Shown here: one piece after another, positions 7,728-11,382 of the stretch
Numbering within the stretch: position 1 is the first letter of the stretch
How the letters are laid out: every line of letters begins with the position of its first letter
Assembly: GCA_023301405.1 (NCBI GenBank)
Contig: JALZUX010000555.1
Span: 1 to 11,382 of the forward strand
Source: Granulosicoccaceae bacterium
Lineage (GTDB): Bacteria > Pseudomonadota > Gammaproteobacteria > Granulosicoccales > Granulosicoccaceae
Reading direction: 5' to 3'
DNA: 11,382 nt
Notes under the pieces: model-generated
What the model was told of the DNA's origin: nothing
The model's input: only the letters and a program-made list of their open reading frames with translations
Databases searched by the model: none
Made by a program: the position numbers and the translations under genes

Positions 7728-7769
7728 GTGCCGCCAAGATATTCGCAGAATACGGAAAACAACCAATGA
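7728..7769 (+). CDS. Possible 13-codon leader ORF coupling paaI to paaJ
   Basis: GAGGAG at 7717-7722, at the end of paaI, lies five bases before a GTG at 7728. That GTG opens a frame of 13 codons (MPPRYSQNTENNQ if the GTG is read as Met). The frame ends with TGA at 7767-7769, overlapping the paaJ ATG as ATGA. This is the classic geometry for re-initiation: strong ribosome loading, a very short frame, and termination on the next start codon. paaJ itself has only a modest GGA at 7754-7756. A functional leader is inference, since a frame this short can arise by chance. Confidence 0.3.
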   Translation: MPPRYSQNTENNQ

Positions 7770-8968
7770 ATCACGCTTTTATATGTGAAGGGGTTAGAAC
7801 CCCGATCGGGCGCTTTGGCGGAGCACTGGCCAGCGTGAGGCCAGACACCATGTTGGGAGATGTCATACACTCAGTACTCAACAACGCCGCCGGACTTGAC
7901 CCTGAAATAATCGACGACGTCCACATCGGTTGCGCCAATCAAGCTGGTGAAGACAACCGCAATGTCGCACGAATGGCAGTATTGCTGGCAGGCCTTCCGG
8001 TCAGTGTTCCTGCAATTACGGTTAACCGCCTGTGTGGTTCAGGGCTCGATGCAGTGGGCAGTGCCGCCCGCGCTATCATGGCTGGTGAAGCAGAAGTCAT
8101 CATTGCAGGTGGCGTTGAAAGCATGAGTCGCGCACCTTTTGTCATGCCTAAAGCAGACACTCCGTATTCCAGAAAAGCCGAAATATACGACACCACTATT
8201 GGCTGGCGCTTTATCAATTCTGCGCTGAAGAATGCCTACGGTGTTGATTCAATGCCAGAAACAGCAGAAAACGTCGCCATCGATTTTAACATCAGCCGCA
8301 AAGATCAGGATCAATTCGCCCTGCGTTCACAGCTTCGCGCTGCCGCTGCCATTGAAAGCGGGCGCTTTGCCATGGAAATTACGCCGGTCAAAATTGTGCA
8401 ACGCAAGAAAGATCCCGTTCTAGTGACTACCGATGAACACCCTCGCGGCACTACGCTTGCAAAACTCGCCGCGCTGGGTACTCCGTTTAAAGACAACGGT
8501 TGCATAACAGCAGGTAATGCCTCCGGTGTTAATGATGGTGCCGCCGCACTGATCATCGCCTCTGAAGCTGCTGTTAAAAAATACAACCTTACCGCTCGCG
8601 CCAGAATCACCGGCATGGCTACCGCAGGCGTCGAGCCAAGAATCATGGGCTTTGGCCCGGCACCGGCAACGCAAAAGCTGTTGGCAAGACAAAAACTAGC
8701 GGTTAAAGATATCGATATCATCGAACTCAACGAGGCATTCGCTGCACAAGCACTTGCGGTAACGCGTGAGCTTGGCCTTGCCGATGACTCAGAAAAAGTT
8801 AACCCTAATGGCGGTGCAATAGCACTGGGCCATCCCTTGGGAATGTCTGGTGCCAGACTCGCGCTGACCGCCTCTATAGAGTTACAACAGCAAAATAAGA
8901 AAAGAGCCCTCTGCACGATGTGCATCGGTGTCGGTCAAGGGATCGCATTGACCATGGAAAAAGTATAG
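7766..8968 (+). CDS. paaJ: PaaJ, 3-oxoadipyl-CoA / 3-oxo-5,6-dehydrosuberyl-CoA thiolase
   Basis: This 400-residue thiolase cleaves 3-oxo-5,6-dehydrosuberyl-CoA and later 3-oxoadipyl-CoA, the latter to succinyl-CoA and acetyl-CoA. The full catalytic set is present: C90 in VNRLCGSGLDAV, H356 in ALGHPLGMSGAR, and C386 in CTMCIGVGQG. The NEAF motif (322-325) and GGVESMSRAPFV (115-126) are also there. The opening AFICEGVRTPIGRFGGALA and the segment that follows are typical of the PaaJ/PcaF group, so PcaF of the beta-ketoadipate pathway cannot be excluded from sequence alone; the operon decides for PaaJ. The ATG at 7766 has a modest GGA ten bases upstream. It is the last gene of the plus operon, and I see no T-run terminator after its TAG stop. 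Confidence 0.93.
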   Translation: MNHAFICEGVRTPIGRFGGALASVRPDTMLGDVIHSVLNNAAGLDPEIIDDVHIGCANQAGEDNRNVARMAVLLAGLPVSVPAITVNRLCGSGLDAVGSAARAIMAGEAEVIIAGGVESMSRAPFVMPKADTPYSRKAEIYDTTIGWRFINSALKNAYGVDSMPETAENVAIDFNISRKDQDQFALRSQLRAAAAIESGRFAMEITPVKIVQRKKDPVLVTTDEHPRGTTLAKLAALGTPFKDNGCITAGNASGVNDGAAALIIASEAAVKKYNLTARARITGMATAGVEPRIMGFGPAPATQKLLARQKLAVKDIDIIELNEAFAAQALAVTRELGLADDSEKVNPNGGAIALGHPLGMSGARLALTASIELQQQNKKRALCTMCIGVGQGIALTMEKV

Positions 8969-9292
8969 GCAACGTCGCAAGGTAAAAAATCATATGGCCG
9001 TAAAAGACTCTCCTTAATTCGAAAACCCTCAGGCACGCCCGCGATAAGTTGGCCTGCCAACGCTCCTGAGAGCGCCATTCCACGAAGATCTCGGCATCCA
9101 CCCCCATCATTGATTAACCAGGCACGACAGGCGCAGCCTGAATAGCCATCAAAACCCTATATTTATAGTATTATGATGTATGCTCCCTGCATAACGGACT
9201 GAATAGTTTCGTACTGCGCAACTAAGCATTAATACCAGCAGCTCTATTTACCAAGCTCTATGCAGCACACATTTCAGTGAAAGGTTGCATCT
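8969..9292. other. 324-bp spacer after paaJ: short hairpins, then AT-rich leader of the next gene
   Basis: The spacer falls into two parts. 8969-9145 is relatively GC-rich and holds several short inverted repeats (entered separately). 9146-9292 is AT-rich and contains TATAGT (9164-9169) and TATTAT (9169-9174), either of which could be a -10 box for the downstream gene, although neither has a good -35 box 17 bases upstream. The paaJ frame stays open for 58 codons beyond its TAG stop, to TAG at 9143-9145. No stem followed by a T-run is present, so the end of the paa transcript is not defined here. No convincing gene is present. Confidence 0.6.
9028..9141. repeat. Cluster of short inverted repeats; possible dispersed intergenic repeat element
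   Basis: Perfect pairs are GTTGGC/GCCAAC at 9048-9061 (two-base loop), CGCTC/GAGCG at 9061-9074 (loop CTGA) and CAGGC/GCCTG at 9128-9140 (loop GCA). CTCAGG at 9028-9033 can also pair with CCTGAG at 9065-9070, and TCAGGC at 9029-9034 with GCCTGA at 9136-9141. None is followed by a T-run. Read on the minus strand, the segment is an open frame from just after a stop near 9160 into the paaJ end, with a protein-like composition (for example RAWLINDGGGCRDLRGMALS). It has no start signal and matches no family I can name. A mobile or REP-like intergenic repeat is my preferred reading, but no second copy lies in this window. Confidence 0.35.
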
Positions 9293-10192
9293 ATGGGAAA
9301 AAAAATGACCTCAAATACAATAGATAAGTGGGGTATTAATAATGACTACGCCCCGCTAAAAGACGTACTTCTGGGTATACCAGAATATTTCCAATGGGTT
9401 GAAGCGGGCCCTTTGATCGCAAGAACCCTAAACAACGCCCACATGACCGGTGACAAGTTTGACTTGCAAACAGCCATGGCCCAGCACGCGGAGATGGTGT
9501 CGATTTACGAATCCAACGGCGTGAGATGTCACTACTTAAAATCAGACCCTGTACTTCACCGCAATTTCTTCGCCCGTGATAGCTCTGCAATGACACCATG
9601 GGGTGCATTGATTTGTCACATGCAATTAAAAGTAAGGCGTGCTGACTATGTTACCGCCATTGATTTTTATCAAAGCAACAACATACCCATATGGCAGTAC
9701 GCCACAGCCGGTCACTTCGAAGGCGGTGACTTCGTTATCTTAGAACCCGGTAAAGTACTCATTGGCTACTGCGGCGAACGCTCTGAAAAAGAAGGATCAG
9801 AACAAGTAGCTGATTTCGTCAGAGCCCAAGGCTGGGAAGCAGTCACCGCCCCCATCAGTCGCGAATTTGTTCACATGGACGGCCTGGTTGTTCCGTTAGC
9901 AGAAAAATTGTTGGTTGCCTGCGTAGACGCACTTGAGCCCTGGGTGGTTAAGCAACTAGTGACCTGGGGCTTTGATTTTGTCGACGTTCCCTATCGTGAA
10001 GCAAAAGATCTAGGAGTAAATCTTGTCGCACTTGGCAACAACAAAGTACTGTCAATGAAAGGTGCCACCGACCTGAATAACAAAATGCGAGCACTGGGAT
10101 TCGACGTCTACGACCCTGACATGTCTATGTTTACACTTGGTGGCGGCGGCGTACACTGCCTGTGTCAGGCCTTATGCAGAGAAACAGTGTAA
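9293..10192 (+). CDS. Guanidine-modifying enzyme, dimethylarginine dimethylaminohydrolase / amidinotransferase superfamily
   Basis: The 299-residue protein has the hallmarks of the pentein-fold enzymes that act on arginine-like guanidines through a Cys-His-Glu/Asp site. The opening YAPLKDVLLGIP (19-30) matches the family's first strand. FARDSSAM (93-100) fits the substrate-binding loop, HFEGGDF (141-147) gives E143 and D146, FVHMDG (192-197) gives H194, and the C-terminal GGGGVHCLCQALC supplies nucleophile C289. It could be a dimethylargininase, an arginine deiminase-like hydrolase or an amidinotransferase; sequence alone does not decide. It is longer than the bacterial dimethylargininases (about 254) and shorter than arginine deiminases (about 400). 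GAAAGG (9279-9284) lies eight bases before the ATG at 9293; a second ATG at 9305 is a possible start. It is probably transcribed separately from the paa operon and has no evident role in phenylacetate use. Confidence 0.8.
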   Translation: MGKKMTSNTIDKWGINNDYAPLKDVLLGIPEYFQWVEAGPLIARTLNNAHMTGDKFDLQTAMAQHAEMVSIYESNGVRCHYLKSDPVLHRNFFARDSSAMTPWGALICHMQLKVRRADYVTAIDFYQSNNIPIWQYATAGHFEGGDFVILEPGKVLIGYCGERSEKEGSEQVADFVRAQGWEAVTAPISREFVHMDGLVVPLAEKLLVACVDALEPWVVKQLVTWGFDFVDVPYREAKDLGVNLVALGNNKVLSMKGATDLNNKMRALGFDVYDPDMSMFTLGGGGVHCLCQALCRETV

Positions 10193-10567
10193 CCACCCGA
10201 TGCTAGGTTGGCGCTCCTGTCAAATGCTCAATTACCCTGTATCAAAATTCGTCGCAATTTCTTTGACCCTGATTAAGACAAGACGCTAATTTGACATGCA
10301 TGAGTGATCAAGTTATCCGAATTGCTGTTCTCACTAATTGGCGCCGGCATAGGCCTACCCAAACAATACATGCCATAGCATTCGCTCAGACGCGCCCGCT
10401 AGTAAGCACACTGTTCAAGCGGGTTGGCAGCTTTAAACTACGCTTATCATTGCTGATTTCTGGAGCATCTGCCAATGAGTGCGGCAGAAATATGACACTA
10501 GCAACGCCATTATTGATATGCCTGTCGACACGTTATCGCTATGGCCAGCCGTTTCATAAGACTTAGG

Positions 10568-10600
10568 ACAACCTGCCGTTAACTATAACAACAGGTTTGT
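10568..10600. repeat. Imperfect inverted repeat (ACAACCTG ... CAGGTTTGT)
   Basis: ACAACCTG (10568-10575) pairs with CAGGTTTGT (10592-10600) with one bulged base, and an inner GTT/AAC pair (10578-10580 with 10587-10589) closes a loop of six bases. The sequence downstream (GATGCTTTTGTTCG) has one short T-run, so this could be a weak terminator for transcripts arriving from the left, or part of a structured RNA with the next repeat. Pairing is seen; function is inference. Confidence 0.35.
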
Positions 10601-10609
10601 GATGCTTTT

Positions 10610-10665
10610 GTTCGAATTTCAGGCAGTTTCTTGATCATTTATGATCAAAAGCACAAGAATCGAAC
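10610..10665. repeat. Nested inverted repeat with a perfect 18-bp core
   Basis: The core TTGATCAT-TT-ATGATCAA (10631-10648) has eight-base perfect arms and a two-base centre. Further out, GTTCGA (10610-10615) pairs with TCGAAC (10660-10665), followed inward by TTC/GAA with a small bulge. As RNA this could fold into a long interrupted hairpin of about 56 bases; as DNA the core looks like an operator. GCTTTTG (10604-10610) also recurs inverted as CAAAAGC (10646-10652), giving an alternative pairing. Confidence 0.45.
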
Positions 10666-10691
10666 GATTTATCTCTAACATTGGTACACTC

Positions 10692-10720
10692 TTGATTAGG
10701 ATTTTAAAAAATCCTAAAGT
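10692..10720 (+). promoter_or_regulatory. Candidate promoter with a palindrome in its spacer
   Basis: TTGATT (10692-10697) and TAAAGT (10715-10720) lie 17 bases apart, each matching four of six bases of the sigma-70 consensus. Between and overlapping them is a perfect inverted repeat, TTAGGATTTT-AA-AAAATCCTAA (10696-10717). A repressor bound there would block RNA polymerase directly. It reads toward the gene starting at 10824, with a leader of about 95 bases. The palindrome is certain; promoter and operator roles are inference. Confidence 0.4.
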
Positions 10721-10761
10721 AGTTAGGCTTGAAAACTTAACATTATCGCTGTCAGTAAACG

Positions 10762-10771
10762 ATTACGTAAT
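10762..10771. repeat. Perfect 10-bp palindrome ATTACGTAAT
   Basis: A short perfect palindrome lies about 50 bp upstream of the last gene's start, within the presumed leader of its transcript. Its length and AT content mean it could be chance, but it sits in a region with other symmetrical sites and might be an operator. Confidence 0.25.
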
Positions 10772-10823
10772 ATTACTCAGGGCGTGTGCAACATATTAAT
10801 TCAACCAAAATAAGGTGATTTCC

Positions 10824-11201
10824 ATGACCAGCCCGAATACATTATTCATACTGTCGAAGCATGGTTTAAAGCTTATTGACAAGAAAGGCATCTGTGAATC
10901 CAGAATGTGGCTTCTGACCGAAGACGAAGAAAAAATGAAGTACATTTCTTTGCACAAATCAAAATCAGACCGCGCCTACAAAGGCGGTGAAATTTTGAGC
11001 ATTCGTGAAGCCACAGACGAAGAAGTCGTGGAACATCACCAGCAAATAGAAAAAGAAAACCCTGAAAAAGCAAAAAACCGTAAAATAATTACTTTCCAGA
11101 TTGACCGTGACTGGTACGCACTGTGGCCAAAGGACGCTAGAAAAAACCCAATGGCCTATAAAGGTGTTGGTCACATCGAAAAAGAACCACAGACCGACTA
11201 G
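10824..11201 (+). CDS. Small charged protein of unknown function
   Basis: I do not recognise this 125-residue protein. It is soluble, with no signal peptide or membrane segment. The order is a hydrophobic start (SPNTLFILSKHGLKLI, about 3-18), a segment with SRMWLLTEDEEKMKYISLHKSKS (26-48), AYKGGEILSIREATDEE (51-67), a helical, possibly coiled stretch rich in Glu and Lys (68-86), then the aromatic ITFQIDRDWYALWPKDARK (89-107) and a GVGHIE end. The spaced aromatic and GG-containing strands loosely recall small beta-barrel PUA/EVE-like domains, but that is a guess. TAAGG (10811-10815) lies eight bases before ATG 10824, so I prefer that start over the GTG at 10815, which overlaps the binding site itself. 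Codon use and the clear Shine-Dalgarno suggest a real gene. It stands alone, with its own likely promoter. Confidence 0.7.
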   Translation: MTSPNTLFILSKHGLKLIDKKGICESRMWLLTEDEEKMKYISLHKSKSDRAYKGGEILSIREATDEEVVEHHQQIEKENPEKAKNRKIITFQIDRDWYALWPKDARKNPMAYKGVGHIEKEPQTD

Positions 11202-11238
11202 CTCATAAACGCAGACCAGGCCTAATCAACGCAAACTT

Positions 11239-11260
11239 CGCGGAATAATTCAGTTCCGCG
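11239..11260. terminator. Perfect hairpin after the last gene; possible terminator
   Basis: CGCGGAA (11239-11245) and TTCCGCG (11254-11260) form a seven-base GC-rich stem with an eight-base loop, 37 bases after the stop of the small unknown gene. The expected U-run is missing (CTATCGGTTC follows), so it may be a weak terminator or a 3' stabilising hairpin. The remaining sequence to 11382 holds only a short TCAC-GAGA-GTGA hairpin at 11341-11352 and no gene I can support. Confidence 0.4.
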
Positions 11261-11382
11261 CTATCGGTTCACTGCCCTCTCTCAGTTAGCACCCATTCTC
11301 AGCGCTCGACTGGATCAACCCGGAGAGTAACAACACGCGCTCACGAGAGTGACAGCTTAAGAACCAAGTCAACAGCCAACGC

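Larger units (their letters stand above)
10193..10823. other. 631-bp AT-rich spacer without a convincing gene
   Basis: No reading frame here has a good start, ribosome binding site and protein-like composition together. A frame at 10300-10566 (ATG at 10300) has no Shine-Dalgarno worth naming and a basic, low-complexity product that I do not believe. Another frame around 10320-10380 reads LLFSLIGAGIGLPKQYMP before a stop, which might be a relic, but it is too short to assign. The second half (10568-10771) is dense in inverted repeats and holds a plausible promoter for the last gene; these have their own entries. I see no terminator for the upstream gene in the first 100 bases. Confidence 0.6.

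Noticed and set aside
8311..8925. A 204-codon open frame on the minus strand inside paaJ
   Set aside because: It is the antisense shadow of the thiolase, which has all catalytic residues. The antisense product is a low-complexity Ala/Ser-rich string.
9048..9140. The hairpins after paaJ as an integron attC site or a rho-independent terminator
   Set aside because: The core sites expected for attC do not match at both ends, and no integrase gene is present. None of the stems is followed by a T-run.
10318..10377. A short frame reading LLFSLIGAGIGLPKQYMP, faintly like the start of a shikimate dehydrogenase-type protein
   Set aside because: About 20 codons with no continuation in any frame. Too short to call a gene relic.
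10291..10566. A 91-codon open frame (TTG at 10291, ATG at 10300) between the two flanking genes
   Set aside because: No convincing ribosome binding site, a basic low-complexity product, and no recognisable motif. An open frame of this length is within chance.
10693..10717. The palindrome at 10696-10717 as a bidirectional terminator
   Set aside because: No T-run follows the stem on either strand, and the stem is mostly A-T. An operator role fits the promoter-like boxes better.
1..11382. CRISPR arrays, tRNA/rRNA genes, transposases, toxin-antitoxin or phage-defence genes
   Set aside because: I looked for spaced direct repeats, tRNA-like cloverleaf sequence and characteristic protein motifs on both strands and saw none.

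Overview
The window is most of a phenylacetate (phenylacetyl-CoA) catabolic locus from a proteobacterium, plus two flanking genes unrelated to that pathway. Moderate base composition (about half GC by eye), Shine-Dalgarno-led genes, PaaX-type regulation and the close match of PaaZ, PaaI and PaaX to enterobacterial/pseudomonad-type proteins suggest a gammaproteobacterium, perhaps aquatic. That placement is inference.

Layout: On the minus strand, positions 1-2108 carry paaA, paaB, paaC and the first codons of paaD, tightly packed and overlapping. They encode the oxygenase part of the ring-1,2-phenylacetyl-CoA epoxidase. A 170-bp divergent control region (2109-2278) separates them from a plus-strand operon of five genes: a fused enoyl-CoA hydratase/3-hydroxyacyl-CoA dehydrogenase (2279-4309), paaZ (4325-6385), the repressor gene paaX (6395-7249), the thioesterase gene paaI (7291-7725) and the thiolase gene paaJ (7766-8968). 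After an odd 324-bp spacer with short hairpins comes a guanidine-modifying enzyme of the amidinotransferase/dimethylargininase superfamily (9293-10192). A 631-bp AT-rich spacer with several inverted repeats follows, then a small unknown gene (10824-11201).

How the genes work together: PaaABC (with PaaE and PaaD beyond the left edge) epoxidises phenylacetyl-CoA. After isomerisation to the oxepin by PaaG (not in this window), PaaZ opens the ring with its MaoC-like domain and oxidises the aldehyde with its aldehyde dehydrogenase domain. PaaJ thiolyses the chain, the fused hydratase/dehydrogenase probably does the jobs of separate PaaF and PaaH, and PaaJ thiolyses again to succinyl-CoA and acetyl-CoA. 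PaaI hydrolyses stalled hydroxyphenylacetyl-CoA esters. PaaX, encoded within the operon, probably represses the divergent promoters until phenylacetyl-CoA appears. The minus operon thus holds the attack on the ring, and the plus operon the ring-opening and beta-oxidation steps plus control.

No CRISPR array, tRNA, rRNA or transposase gene was seen. I see no convincing wholly new system. The least explained parts are the spacer after paaJ, the inverted-repeat-rich spacer before the last gene, and that last gene itself.
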